Shown piece after piece: positions 9,461-17,529 of a DNA stretch of 59,162 bases. Numbering within the stretch: position 1 is the stretch's first letter; every line of letters begins with the position of its first letter. The DNA comes from Klebsiella planticola ATCC 33531 (lineage in GTDB: Bacteria > Pseudomonadota > Gammaproteobacteria > Enterobacterales > Enterobacteriaceae), in assembly GCF_000735435.1 (NCBI RefSeq), contig NZ_JMPP01000036.1:1-59162 (forward strand), written 5' to 3'. The notes under the pieces were generated by a model. That model saw only the letters and a list, made by a program, of their open reading frames with translations, did not search any database and had not been told where the DNA came from. The position numbers and the translations under genes are program-made.

Positions 9461-9550
9461 ATGGATACAGATTTAAAGTTTTCGCTGACGACAACGATTA
9501 TTGTCCTGGGTCTGATCGTGGCCGCCGGCCTGACCGCGGTGCTGCACTGA
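9461..9550 (+). CDS. ynhF: Small membrane protein YnhF (29 residues)
   Basis: The 29-codon frame encodes MDTDLKFSLTTTIIVLGLIV followed by AAGLTAVLH. It is nearly identical to E. coli YnhF, a single-span inner-membrane protein that retains formyl-methionine. GGGGGA ends 7-8 nt upstream of the ATG and serves as ribosome binding site. The gene lies between purR and ydhP exactly as in E. coli. Function is unknown; the E. coli protein is reported to rise under low oxygen through CRP. A GC-rich hairpin with a GAGCTC centre (9557-9580) follows. Confidence 0.92.
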   Translation: MDTDLKFSLTTTIIVLGLIVAAGLTAVLH

Positions 9551-9713
9551 TTTATCCGGGGGAGAGAGCTCTTTCCCCCGACGTCCCGCCATTATTATCA
9601 ATTTCGCAAAAATCTTTTGCCATTTCGTTTACTTTTGTTTTTTTGTGATTGATGTCATGCTTTTGACTTCTGATGAGATACCGTCGCCGATGACGGTCTG
9701 CTGGAGTCATTGA

Positions 9714-10874
9714 ATGAAAATCAACTTTCCCTTGTTAGCGCTGGCGATAGGCGCGTTTGGTATTGGCACCACGGAGTTTTCCCCGATGGGGCTGCTGCCG
9801 GTGATTGCCAAAGGTGTCGACGTGTCAATTCCGGCGGCGGGAATGCTGATCAGCGCGTATGCGATCGGCGTGATGGTCGGTGCGCCGCTGATGACTTTGC
9901 TGCTCTCTCATCGCGCGCGCAGAAATGCGCTGATTTTTCTGATGGCTATCTTTACGCTGGGGAACATTCTCTCCTCAATGGCGCCGGATTACACCACGCT
10001 GCTGATTTCGCGCATTATCACCAGTCTTAACCACGGCGCTTTCTTCGGCCTCGGGTCGGTGGTGGCGGCGAGCGTGGTGCCGAAACACAAACAGGCCAGC
10101 GCGGTGGCGACCATGTTCATGGGCTTGACTATCGCTAATATTGGCGGCGTTCCGGCGGCGACATGGCTTGGCGAGACCATCGGCTGGCGGATGTCGTTCC
10201 TCGCGACGGCAGGTCTGGGGCTGGTGGCGATGGTCAGCCTGTGGTTTTCGTTGCCCAAAGGCAGCGCTGGCGAGCGTCCGAACGTAAAACAGGAGCTCTC
10301 GGTGCTGGTTCGTCCGCAGGTGCTCTCCGCATTGCTGACCACCGTGCTGGGGGCCGGCGCGATGTTTACCCTCTATACCTATATTTCACCGGTGCTGCAC
10401 ACCATTACGCACGCCTCACCGCTGTTCGTCACCGCCATGCTGGTGTTGATTGGCGTCGGCTTTTCACTGGGTAACTACCTCGGCGGTAAATTCGCCGACC
10501 GTTCCGTCTCCGGGACGCTGAAGGGTTTTCTGCTGTTGCTGATGGTTATCATGCTGGCGATTCCGCTGCTGGCGCAGACGCAGCTGGGAGCCGCAATCAG
10601 TATGGTGGTCTGGGGGGCGGCGACCTTCGCCGTGGTTCCACCGCTGCAAATGCGGGTGATGCGAGTGGCTCATGAAGCACCGGGACTCTCTTCGTCGGTC
10701 AATATCGGAGCGTTTAACCTCGGCAATGCGCTGGGTGCGGCAGCCGGTGGCGCGGTGATTTCTGGCGGACTGGGCTATGCCTTTGTGCCGGTGATGGGGG
10801 CGATCATTGCCGGCGTGGCGCTGCTGCTGGTGCTGTTCGGCGGGCGTTCGCAGCCGGAAGAGGCGTTGGTCTGA
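9714..10874 (+). CDS. ydhP: MFS transporter YdhP
   Basis: This 386-residue major facilitator of the drug:H+ antiporter-1 class (AraJ/YdeA-like) has twelve hydrophobic segments. The N-terminus is MKINFPLLALAIGAFGIGTT, followed by EFSPMGLLP, a signature of the arabinose-efflux/AraJ-type group. ATG 9714 follows GGAGTCATTGA with good spacing. The E. coli orthologue has no firmly established substrate. It converges on sodB across a 45-bp spacer with a 10-bp stem-loop. Confidence 0.92.
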   Translation: MKINFPLLALAIGAFGIGTTEFSPMGLLPVIAKGVDVSIPAAGMLISAYAIGVMVGAPLMTLLLSHRARRNALIFLMAIFTLGNILSSMAPDYTTLLISRIITSLNHGAFFGLGSVVAASVVPKHKQASAVATMFMGLTIANIGGVPAATWLGETIGWRMSFLATAGLGLVAMVSLWFSLPKGSAGERPNVKQELSVLVRPQVLSALLTTVLGAGAMFTLYTYISPVLHTITHASPLFVTAMLVLIGVGFSLGNYLGGKFADRSVSGTLKGFLLLLMVIMLAIPLLAQTQLGAAISMVVWGAATFAVVPPLQMRVMRVAHEAPGLSSSVNIGAFNLGNALGAAAGGAVISGGLGYAFVPVMGAIIAGVALLLVLFGGRSQPEEALV

Positions 10875-10887
10875 CAGTCGGTATATT

Positions 10888-10911
10888 CGCAGAAGGGTTG
10901 CCCCTTCTGCG
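10888..10911. terminator. Terminator between ydhP and sodB
   Basis: A perfect 10-bp stem CGCAGAAGGG/CCCTTCTGCG carries a TTGC tetraloop and is followed by GTTAGCGTTTT. It lies between two convergent genes. Confidence 0.8.
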
Positions 10912-10919
10912 TTAGCGTT

Positions 10920-11501
10920 TTAGGCCGCCAGATTGGCTGCCACAAACTTCCAGTTTACCAGCGCCCAGAAGTGCGCCAGATAGTCAGGACGGGCGTTGCG
11001 GTAGTCGATGTAATAGGCATGTTCCCAGACATCCACGGTCAGCAGCGGTTTGGCGTCGCCGGTCAGCGGCGTGCCAGCGTTGCTGGTGGAGACAATGCTC
11101 AGGCTGCCATCGCTATTTTTAACCAGCCATGTCCAGCCTGCGCCAAAGTTCTTCGCTGCCGCGTCGGTAAACTTCGCTTTGAACTCTGCGAAGCTGCCGA
11201 AGGATTGATTGATGGCGGCTGCCAGCTCACCTTCCGGCTCGCCGCCCGCATTCGGCGCGAGGCAGTTCCAGTAGAAAGTATGGTTCCAGACCTGGGCCGC
11301 ATTGTTAAAGATGCCGCCTTCAGAAGCGCGGACGATCGCTTCTAAAGATTGACCTTCAAACGCGGTGCCTTTGATCAGGTTGTTGAGGTTGGTGACATAG
11401 GCCTGGTGATGTTTGCCGTAGTGGTATTCCAGGGTTTCTGCGGAAATGTGCGGCGCCAGGGCGTCTTTTGCATACGGTAATGCAGGTAATTCAAACGACA
11501 T
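10920..11501 (-). CDS. sodB: Superoxide dismutase [Fe]
   Basis: This cytoplasmic iron enzyme dismutates superoxide to oxygen and hydrogen peroxide. Its 193 residues match E. coli SodB in length. The iron ligands are visible: His27 in [11 protein letters not shown], a second His in NHTFYWN, and Asp and His in [11 protein letters not shown]. The FWN-type sequence and the overall match assign it to the Fe rather than the Mn group. The leader GGAGAGTAACAATG resembles the sodB ribosome binding site that the small RNA RyhB covers when iron is short. That regulation is inferred. Confidence 0.98.
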   Translation of the reverse strand: MSFELPALPYAKDALAPHISAETLEYHYGKHHQAYVTNLNNLIKGTAFEGQSLEAIVRASEGGIFNNAAQVWNHTFYWNCLAPNAGGEPEGELAAAINQSFGSFAEFKAKFTDAAAKNFGAGWTWLVKNSDGSLSIVSTSNAGTPLTGDAKPLLTVDVWEHAYYIDYRNARPDYLAHFWALVNWKFVAANLAA

Positions 11502-11799
11502 TGTTACTCTCCTTATAACTTCTTGTTTTCTAGCTCACATTCAAAGGATGTTTTACCATCCAGAACAGCATGTACTGTCCCTCGCCGGGGCGAGTGCAAC
11601 AGGTTTTTATTGTGATCGGAATGCTAACACTTGCAGAAGGGAGTTAAAAGCCTTGCAATGATAAAGGGTATATTTAACAAACTTACCCGGCTAAGCCTTC
11701 GCCGGAGCGCAAGGCATCGCATTTCAACAGGGCAGGTTGATCGCTGTTGCCGTTGAAATATAAAGTGATTAGTGAATATCCATTTTGCAGAGGTCTGTT

Positions 11800-12291
11800 T
11801 TGTCTAACATAGTCTATCGCCAGGCGACTCTGGCCGACGTCGAACGCTGTTTTGAAATTGAAACGACCGCATATGAAGGGGATGAAGCGGCCACTCGTGA
11901 AAAGATTGCCACCCGAATCCAGCAGTACCCGGAAGGATTTCTTTGCATGGAACGGCAAGGAGAGGTCATTGGCTTCATTAATTCAGGGTGCGCGTGGGAA
12001 GTCGTGATGTCGGATGAAGCCTTCAAGGAGCTGGTCGGGCACGATCCTCGCGCGCCGAATGTCGTGATTATGTCTGTCGTCGTTGATCCTGAACACCAGG
12101 GAAAAGGGTATTCGACTGCTCTGATGGAGCGCTTTATCCGGCAGATGGCACAGGCGCAAAAGAGCGCCATTCACCTGATGTGCAAAGACCGACACGTGGC
12201 CCTGTATGAGAGATTTGGTTTTCGCTACGAGCGGCCTTCCGCCTCGGATCATGGCGGCATGTCCTGGCATGAGATGAGCCTGACATTATAG
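11800..12291 (+). CDS. GNAT-family N-acetyltransferase
   Basis: This protein of about 163 residues has a GNAT fold. The acetyl-CoA-binding motif A is VVDPEHQGKGYSTALMERFI, and motif B follows in the C-terminal third (CKDRHVALYERFGF). The acceptor substrate is unknown; the type resembles the arylalkylamine-like acetyltransferases. No ATG is available. TTG 11800 has AGAGG 6 nt upstream and is preferred over TTG 11785. The gene is absent from this position in E. coli, between sodB and mepH, so it is a small accessory insertion. A 10-bp hairpin ends it before mepH. Confidence 0.8.
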   Translation: MSNIVYRQATLADVERCFEIETTAYEGDEAATREKIATRIQQYPEGFLCMERQGEVIGFINSGCAWEVVMSDEAFKELVGHDPRAPNVVIMSVVVDPEHQGKGYSTALMERFIRQMAQAQKSAIHLMCKDRHVALYERFGFRYERPSASDHGGMSWHEMSLTL

Positions 12292-12302
12292 TGAGGAGAG
12301 TT

Positions 12303-12326
12303 GACCTGCCGCAGACGCGGCAGGTC
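12303..12326. terminator. Hairpin between the GNAT gene and mepH
   Basis: A perfect 10-bp stem GACCTGCCGC/GCGGCAGGTC carries an AGAC tetraloop. The two flanking genes converge. It has no strong T-run. Confidence 0.65.
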
Positions 12327-12330
12327 AGGC

Positions 12331-13209
12331 TCAGCGAATGGTTTTGGGGGTCATCACCCGGCGTGCGCCGACATAGTGGCGAATCCAGTAATCTTCGCTT
12401 AATGAGGTGATCTGGATGTCGCGGCCGGTACGCGGCGACTGAATAAACTTGCCGTTGCCAACGTAAACGCCGACGTGATCGGCGGTGCCGCGCCCACGGG
12501 TGCGGAAGAAGACCAGATCGCCGCTCTGCAGCTCGCCGCGATCGACCGGACGGGCATCGCGCAGATGATACATCTCATTGGCGGTGCGCGGAATGCGGAT
12601 TTTTACCAGATCCTTATAGGCGTAGTAGACCAGCCCACTGCAGTCGAAACCGGTACGCGGCGAAGTTCCGCCCCAGCGATACGGTTTGCCAATCTGATCC
12701 ATTAACTTCGACATAGCGGTGCTTTGCGCTCTCTGCACGCGGGCTTTATGCGCATCCGCCAGGGTCAGCGGCGGTTCTTCCGCGATTGTTTTGCAGCGTT
12801 TTTTGTAACCTTTACGCACGACGCATTTACTCTGCACGCTGGCCATGACCGGGGCCGGTTCAGCGGCTGGCGCGATCGATTTCGCACACTGCTTTTTATA
12901 CCCTTTACGCAAAACGCATTTTTTGGTGCCGGCGGCCTGACGGTTCAATGCCGTCTGGCTGGATGCGGTGGTGCGAGTGGGGTGTCGGGTGCGGGTGGCC
13001 GTTGAGGCTTTCTTGCTGGTGGTTTTGGTTGTGGACTTCGTTTTCTGACTGCTGGCTTTTTTCTTACGTTCTGTAGTGCCTTTCGCCGCATGCGCTTTTG
13101 GCGTGGCGGAGGTGTGCGTATGCCCTGAAGCATGCGCCAGTGGTGTAAATGAGATAGATGTAAACAGTAATGCACAGAGCGAAATCGCGATTTTGTTTAG
13201 CCGCGCCAC
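12331..13209 (-). CDS. mepH: Murein DD-endopeptidase MepH (NlpC/P60 family)
   Basis: MepH cleaves D-Ala-mDAP cross-links in peptidoglycan, which allows sacculus growth. The 292-residue protein has an N-terminal signal sequence (about 1-27) and a long Lys/Thr/Ser-rich linker. Two similar cysteine-containing repeats follow (CVLRKGYKKQC and CVVRKGYKKRC, residues about 97-143). The C-terminal NlpC/P60 domain has the catalytic Cys in FDCSGLVYYAY and His in DHVGVYVG. The start is GTG 13209 with AGGGG about 8 nt upstream. It is somewhat longer than E. coli MepH (271), mostly in the linker. Confidence 0.95.
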   Translation of the reverse strand: MARLNKIAISLCALLFTSISFTPLAHASGHTHTSATPKAHAAKGTTERKKKASSQKTKSTTKTTSKKASTATRTRHPTRTTASSQTALNRQAAGTKKCVLRKGYKKQCAKSIAPAAEPAPVMASVQSKCVVRKGYKKRCKTIAEEPPLTLADAHKARVQRAQSTAMSKLMDQIGKPYRWGGTSPRTGFDCSGLVYYAYKDLVKIRIPRTANEMYHLRDARPVDRGELQSGDLVFFRTRGRGTADHVGVYVGNGKFIQSPRTGRDIQITSLSEDYWIRHYVGARRVMTPKTIR

Positions 13210-13546
13210 TGAGCAATCCCCTGATTAATGACAGATATGTACCCATACCTGACGGTGAATGACAAAACCCAACGATTCTAAAGCATAAAAACCCGGAAAG
13301 TTAATACTCTTTTGTATCTAAAGTGTCGTTTGATTAACAATTGCAAAAAATTATCTCAGACATTAACCACCTTGTACGTGAAATGTACAGCGATACTGCT
13401 TTTACGCGGCCAAAATGATATTTTTAAGGCAACTTCTGACCACAGAAGATAAAATATAATGAGTGAAAAAAATGTTATTATCTGTCCTGCGTTCAGGACG
13501 CTACAATGACAAATTACTGCCGTATAGAAGTTAAGGAAGCATGACA
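13210..13546. other. Divergent spacer between mepH and grxD
   Basis: This 337-bp AT-rich spacer holds the promoters of two divergent genes. Upstream of grxD there is a TATTAT-like -10 (around 13475) and then a short hairpin GTCCTG-CGTT-CAGGAC (13484-13499) that would sit near the 5' end of the mRNA. No reading frame here looks like a gene. Confidence 0.6.
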
Positions 13547-13894
13547 ATGAGCACGACTGTAGAAAAAATCCAACGTCAAATCGCTGAAAACCCGATCCTG
13601 CTGTACATGAAAGGGTCTCCGAAACTGCCAAGCTGCGGTTTTTCCGCTCAGGCTGTGCAGGCGCTGTCTGCATGCGGCGAGCGTTTTGCCTACGTTGACA
13701 TCCTGCAGAACCCGGATATCCGCGCGGAACTGCCGAAATATGCGAACTGGCCGACCTTCCCGCAGCTGTGGGTTGATGGCGAGCTGGTTGGCGGTTGCGA
13801 CATCGTGATTGAAATGTATCAGCGCGGCGAACTGCAGCAGCTGATCAAAGAAACGGCGGCAAAGTACAAGACCGACGAGCCGAAAGCTGAATAA
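13547..13894 (+). CDS. grxD: Monothiol glutaredoxin 4 (GrxD)
   Basis: GrxD carries and transfers [2Fe-2S] clusters, alone or with BolA proteins, and is linked to iron homeostasis. The 115-residue protein is nearly identical to E. coli GrxD. It has the monothiol active site CGFS at Cys30 and the glutathione/cluster-binding region WPTFPQLWVDGELVGGCD. I placed the start at the second ATG, 13547, because AGGAAG lies 7 nt upstream. The ATG at 13541 is too close to that site. Confidence 0.97.
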   Translation: MSTTVEKIQRQIAENPILLYMKGSPKLPSCGFSAQAVQALSACGERFAYVDILQNPDIRAELPKYANWPTFPQLWVDGELVGGCDIVIEMYQRGELQQLIKETAAKYKTDEPKAE

Positions 13895-13905
13895 GTCTGC
13901 CGCCA

Positions 13906-13940
13906 GTAAAAAAGCGACTTCCTGCGAAGTCGCTTTTTTT
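13906..13940. terminator. Bidirectional terminator between grxD and rnt
   Basis: The GCGACTTC/GAAGTCGC stem with a CTGC loop is flanked by A-run and T-run (eight T on the plus strand). It serves grxD and, on the other strand, rnt. Confidence 0.92.
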
Positions 13941-13946
13941 TGTCTC

Positions 13947-14594
13947 TTACTCTTGTCCGGCAAGCGGTAATGGCCAGCCGCCAAGACGTTTCCAGCGGTT
14001 GACGATTTCGCAAAACAGCTGCGCCGTCTGCTCGGTATCATACAGCGCAGAGTGCGCCTTGCTGCCATCAAACGCCATTCCGGCGGCCAGGCAGGCTTTG
14101 GACAGCACCGTCTGGCCGAGCGCCAGTCCACTCAGCGCCGCGGTATCAAACGTCACGAACGGATGAAACGGATTACGTTTGAGTCCGGCGCGTTCGGCGG
14201 CGGCCATCGTAAAGGTGAGATCGAACGTCGCGTTGTGCGCCACCATGATGGCACGATTACAATCGTTATCCTTAATTCCCTTGCGGACCATTTTAAAAAT
14301 GGCGTGCAGGGCGTCGTATTCGCTCACCGCGCCGCGCTCAGGATCGTTCGGATTGATGCCGTTAAAGGCCAGCGCTTCAGGCTGCAGATTGGCGCCTTCG
14401 AAAGGTTCAACATGAAAATGCAATGTCTCGTCCGGCATTAACCAGCCTTGCTCATCCATTTTCAACGTAATGGCGGCGATCTCAAGCAGGGCGTCGGTTT
14501 TAGCATTAAACCCGGCGGTTTCTACATCAATCACCACGGGGTAGAAACCACGAAAACGGTCGCACAGACCATTAAGTTGAACGTTCTCGGACAT
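13947..14594 (-). CDS. rnt: Ribonuclease T
   Basis: RNase T is a 3'-to-5' exoribonuclease that trims tRNA CCA ends and matures 5S and 23S rRNA. The 215-residue protein is a DEDD-type exonuclease with Exo I motif [10 protein letters not shown] (Asp23, Glu25). Exo II is near AHNATFDL, and Exo III contains [13 protein letters not shown]. coli has the helicase gene lhr directly downstream of rnt, but here rnt is followed at once by the grxD terminator, so lhr is missing from this locus. Confidence 0.97.
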   Translation of the reverse strand: MSENVQLNGLCDRFRGFYPVVIDVETAGFNAKTDALLEIAAITLKMDEQGWLMPDETLHFHVEPFEGANLQPEALAFNGINPNDPERGAVSEYDALHAIFKMVRKGIKDNDCNRAIMVAHNATFDLTFTMAAAERAGLKRNPFHPFVTFDTAALSGLALGQTVLSKACLAAGMAFDGSKAHSALYDTEQTAQLFCEIVNRWKRLGGWPLPLAGQE

Positions 14595-14700
14595 CTGATT
14601 CTCTTAACTGGAAAAAAGTAGCGCGCATTATGGCAAATTTTGCCGCGCCTTGCAGCAGGAAGGGGAAAAACAGCGGGCGCCGATGAGCGCCCGAAGCAGG

Positions 14701-15108
14701 TTAGTTGCCAAGGCCTTTGCCGGCGTCCTTCTCTTCAATCAGTTCGATTTTGTAACCGTCCGGATCTTCAACGAAAGCGATAACCGTGGTGCCGCCTTTC
14801 ACCGGACCCGCTTCGCGGGTGACGTTGCCGCCGTTCTGGCGAATACGCTCGCAGGCTTCGGCGGCGTTATCCACGCTCAGCGCGATATGACCGTAAGCGC
14901 TGCCGAGGTCGTATTGGTCAACGCCCCAGTTGTAAGTCAGCTCGATAACCGCCGTATCGCTTTCCTCGCCGTAGCCGACGAAGGCCAGCGAGTATTTGTA
15001 CTCGGTATTTTCGCTGGTACGCAGCAGCTTCATGCCCAGCACGTTGGTGTAAAACTCGATAGAACGTTGCAGGTCGCCAACGCGCAGCATAGTGTGAAGT
15101 AAGCGCAT
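14701..15108 (-). CDS. gloA: Lactoylglutathione lyase (glyoxalase I)
   Basis: GloA isomerises the hemithioacetal of methylglyoxal and glutathione to S-lactoylglutathione, the first detoxification step. The 135-residue protein belongs to the Ni-dependent bacterial type. Metal ligands are visible as His5 (MRLLHTML), Glu56 (VIELTYN), His74 (YGHIALSV) and Glu122 (YKIELIEE). In E. coli gloA is co-transcribed with nemRA and also has its own promoter. Here a terminator-like hairpin lies between nemA and gloA, so the own promoter may matter more. Confidence 0.97.
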   Translation of the reverse strand: MRLLHTMLRVGDLQRSIEFYTNVLGMKLLRTSENTEYKYSLAFVGYGEESDTAVIELTYNWGVDQYDLGSAYGHIALSVDNAAEACERIRQNGGNVTREAGPVKGGTTVIAFVEDPDGYKIELIEEKDAGKGLGN

Positions 15109-15211
15109 AGTTTTTATACTCCTTGTTTACAGCCCCTTAGCGGAGACCGTATGTGCAATTGTCTGAATAGCGTAACAAAACGGACAAGGCGTTTCATACC
15201 CCTGAGCACTA

Positions 15212-15243
15212 TATCGTAAAAAGGCCGCCATTTCAGGCGGCCC
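15212..15243 (-). terminator. Terminator-like hairpin downstream of nemA
   Basis: In the minus-strand direction a GGCCGCC/GGCGGCC stem with a 6-nt loop (15223-15242) is followed by TTTTTACG. It lies in the 244-bp spacer between nemA and gloA. Confidence 0.75.
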
Positions 15244-15352
15244 TTACGCCGATCTTTCTTGTCGTATCCGCGGACGAGATGAGTGCGTCCTGGATGTGCA
15301 GTCAGTTACCACAGAATACGATAGCGGCTAACCGTCGCGATACCCGGCGGGA

Positions 15353-16450
15353 TTACAACGTCGGGTAATCGGTGTAGCCTTCCGCGCCGCCGCCGTAGAA
15401 GCTTTCAGGGCGCTGCGGGTTCAGCGCGGCCTTGTGCTGCAGACGAGCGACCAGATCGGGATTGGCGATATAGTCACGACCGAAGGCCACCGCATCAATT
15501 AAGCCTTTGCCGATCAGATCGTTGGCTTTTTCTACCGTGTAGGCACCGGCGCCGATAATCGCGCCCGGGAAGCGATCGCGCACTTTTTGGCGGAATGCGT
15601 CGCTGTACGGCTGGCCGCCGGCCCAGTCCGGCTCGGACATGTGCAGATAGGCAATGCCGCGTTTTGCCAGCTCTTCAATCAGATACAGCGCATCGGCTTC
15701 TTCGTTCGGGCCATTATCGACATTCTGGAAACTGCCGATTGGCGACACGCGGATCCCGATACGATCGGCGCTCCACTCTTTGCTGACGGCATCCACAACT
15801 TCCAGCACCAGGCGCGCACGGTTTTCAACGCTGCCGCCGTATTGATCGGTACGGTGGTTAGAAGAAGGGGACAGGAACTGATGCAGCAGGTAGCCATGCG
15901 CAGAGTGCAGCTCTACAAGGTCAAAACCGGCATCGCGGGCATTGCCGACCGCCTGGCGGAAATCATCGACGATCCCCGGGATCTCATCGAGCTCCAGCGC
16001 ACGCGGCATGGAGGTGTCGACGCGAATGGCGTGGCCATGTTCATCGCGCAGGGAGGTACGGGTGCCCGCACTGATAGCAGAAGGCGCAACCGGCGCTTCG
16101 CCGCCGGGCTGCAGGGAGTTGTGGGAAATACGACCGGTGTGCCACAGCTGCACGGCGATACGGCCATGTTCAGCGTGAACGCCGGCGGTAATTTTCTGCC
16201 ATGCCGCGATCTGTTCCGGGCTGTGCAGGCCCGGAGCGCCGGCGTAGCCTTTTGCCTGGGCGGAAATCTGCGTGGCTTCGGAGATGATCAGTCCGGAGCT
16301 GGCACGTTGACGATAGTACTCGGCCATTAACGGCGTCGGGATATCGCCTGGTTCGATACTGCGCAGACGCGTCAGCGGAGCCATAAATACGCGGTTAGGT
16401 ACAGTTATTGCACCGACTTTCAGTGGAGAAAACAGTTTTGATTCGGACAT
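15353..16450 (-). CDS. nemA: N-ethylmaleimide reductase (Old Yellow Enzyme family)
   Basis: NemA is an FMN-dependent, NADPH-using ene-reductase that reduces N-ethylmaleimide, nitrate esters, nitroaromatics and quinones. The 365-residue TIM barrel shows family motifs: [20 protein letters not shown] at the N-terminus, the active-site region [14 protein letters not shown], and the FMN phosphate loop [18 protein letters not shown] is 5 nt upstream of ATG 16450. It lies directly downstream of its repressor gene nemR, with a 53-bp spacer that contains a further NemR-like half-site. Confidence 0.97.
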   Translation of the reverse strand: MSESKLFSPLKVGAITVPNRVFMAPLTRLRSIEPGDIPTPLMAEYYRQRASSGLIISEATQISAQAKGYAGAPGLHSPEQIAAWQKITAGVHAEHGRIAVQLWHTGRISHNSLQPGGEAPVAPSAISAGTRTSLRDEHGHAIRVDTSMPRALELDEIPGIVDDFRQAVGNARDAGFDLVELHSAHGYLLHQFLSPSSNHRTDQYGGSVENRARLVLEVVDAVSKEWSADRIGIRVSPIGSFQNVDNGPNEEADALYLIEELAKRGIAYLHMSEPDWAGGQPYSDAFRQKVRDRFPGAIIGAGAYTVEKANDLIGKGLIDAVAFGRDYIANPDLVARLQHKAALNPQRPESFYGGGAEGYTDYPTL

Positions 16451-16463
16451 AATGACTCCTGAG

Positions 16464-16480
16464 TAGACCGGTCGTCTTGT
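16464..16480. promoter_or_regulatory. Imperfect NemR-like site in the nemR-nemA spacer
   Basis: TAGACCGGTCGTCTTG contains the left half of the NemR box (TAGACC) and a near right half (GTCT). The symmetrical core AGAC-N5-GTCT differs in spacing from the principal box. It sits about 14-30 bp upstream of nemA. Binding is speculative. Confidence 0.35.
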
Positions 16481-16503
16481 AATTCGTTAAATAAAAACGC
16501 CTG

Positions 16504-17103
16504 TTAAACGTCAGGCGCTGCAATAATCTGTCTGGCATGGGCAAGGGCGCTTTCCAGCGGCATTGCACTGCGGGTAATCTTGGCCTGCAAATTGGCCCCC
16601 AGCCACAGGGAGTAAAGCACCTGGGAGAGGGTAAAAGCATCGCCGTTAAATGTCAGGCTCCCTTCCTGGCGACCCTTTTCCAGCGCTTCGCCCAGCAACG
16701 TAATAATCTGGCTGGCGCCTTTGTTCATCTCTTCGCGCATGGATTCAGACAAATCACACACTTCAGCGGAGAGTTTCACCGTCAGGCAACCGCTGATAAT
16801 ACCCTGTTGGCAAAACTGCGTCAGGGTATGCTGGTAGTAAGCCAGCAGACGGTCGCGATAGTTCCCTTCGCCGTGAGCAAAATGGTCAACCAGGCGGCGG
16901 ATATAGCCAGCATAGTGATGTTCAAGCAGCGCGACGCCGTAAGCTTCCTTAGAGCGAAAATAGTGGTAGAAAGAACCTTTCGGCACTTCCGCTATTTTCA
17001 GCAGTTCGCTCAGGCCCATTCCGGTAAAACCGCGGTGCATGCACAGCTGTTCGCCGGTCACCAGAATATGTTCGCGAGTATCGTATTCACAATGTTTGTT
17101 CAT
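16504..17103 (-). CDS. nemR: TetR-family repressor NemR
   Basis: NemR represses nemRA-gloA and is inactivated when electrophiles or hypochlorous acid modify its cysteines. The 199-residue protein has a TetR helix-turn-helix at about residues 8-55 (LSELLKIAEVPKGSFYHYFR). Cysteines are found at MNKHCEYD, EQLCMHRG and FCQQGIISGCLTVKLSAEVC, the last region including the redox-sensitive position known in E. coli (Cys106). ATG 17103 is chosen from the match to E. coli NemR; a GTG three codons earlier is possible. The operator lies at 17118-17133. Confidence 0.95.
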   Translation of the reverse strand: MNKHCEYDTREHILVTGEQLCMHRGFTGMGLSELLKIAEVPKGSFYHYFRSKEAYGVALLEHHYAGYIRRLVDHFAHGEGNYRDRLLAYYQHTLTQFCQQGIISGCLTVKLSAEVCDLSESMREEMNKGASQIITLLGEALEKGRQEGSLTFNGDAFTLSQVLYSLWLGANLQAKITRSAMPLESALAHARQIIAAPDV

Positions 17104-17117
17104 GGCGCTCACTGTAA

Positions 17118-17133
17118 TAGACCGATTGGTCTA
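17118..17133. promoter_or_regulatory. NemR operator
   Basis: TAGACCGATTGGTCTA is a perfect match to the NemR box TAGACC-N4-GGTCTA. It lies 15 bp upstream of the nemR start, where bound repressor would block the promoter. Confidence 0.92.
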
Positions 17134-17241
17134 ATGCAAGCGAAAAAATGTCGCCCGGGGCAGAGGCTGAACAACAAAAGTTGCGAAGCAGAGTTGAAAC
17201 GTCTTCAATAAAAGACACAGAAGAGTCGCCGGAGGCGTGGA

Positions 17242-17481
17242 GTGGCAGAGCAGCTGGAGTTTTTCCCGGTACAGAGTCCATGCCGGGGAATTTGTCAGTC
17301 GGACGAACGTGGATTTTGTCGCGGTTGCTTTCGTAGTCGTGAAGAGCGTTTTCACTGGCAAACAATGAGTGATGCCCAGAAGCAGGACGTGCTGCGCCTG
17401 TGCCGTCAGCGTCTGTTGCGCAAATTACGCGCGAATAAACCGCAGGCCGAGGAAGAACCACAGCAGCCTTCACTGTTTTAA
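17242..17481 (+). CDS. ydhL: DUF1289 protein YdhL
   Basis: This 79-residue protein has a four-cysteine pattern at its N-terminus (CRGICQSDERGFCRGC) that defines the DUF1289 family. The cysteines suggest metal or Fe-S binding, but no function is established. The start is GTG 17242 with GGAGG 6 nt upstream. It is divergent from nemR and followed 48 bp later by ydhF, with which it may be co-transcribed, as in E. coli. Confidence 0.93.
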   Translation: MAEQLEFFPVQSPCRGICQSDERGFCRGCFRSREERFHWQTMSDAQKQDVLRLCRQRLLRKLRANKPQAEEEPQQPSLF

Positions 17482-17529
17482 TGGCAAAATTGCGTATACT
17501 CAACACACTTTTTTGTTGAGGACGTTGTT

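Noticed and set aside
9331-9648. A 105-codon plus-strand frame overlapping ynhF
   Set aside because: It covers the purR promoter region in another frame, has no similarity that I recognise, and the conserved 29-codon ynhF lies inside it in a different frame.
16504-17112. GTG start for nemR at 17112
   Set aside because: The ATG at 17103 aligns with E. coli NemR and leaves the operator-proximal spacing unchanged; the longer form has no better ribosome site.
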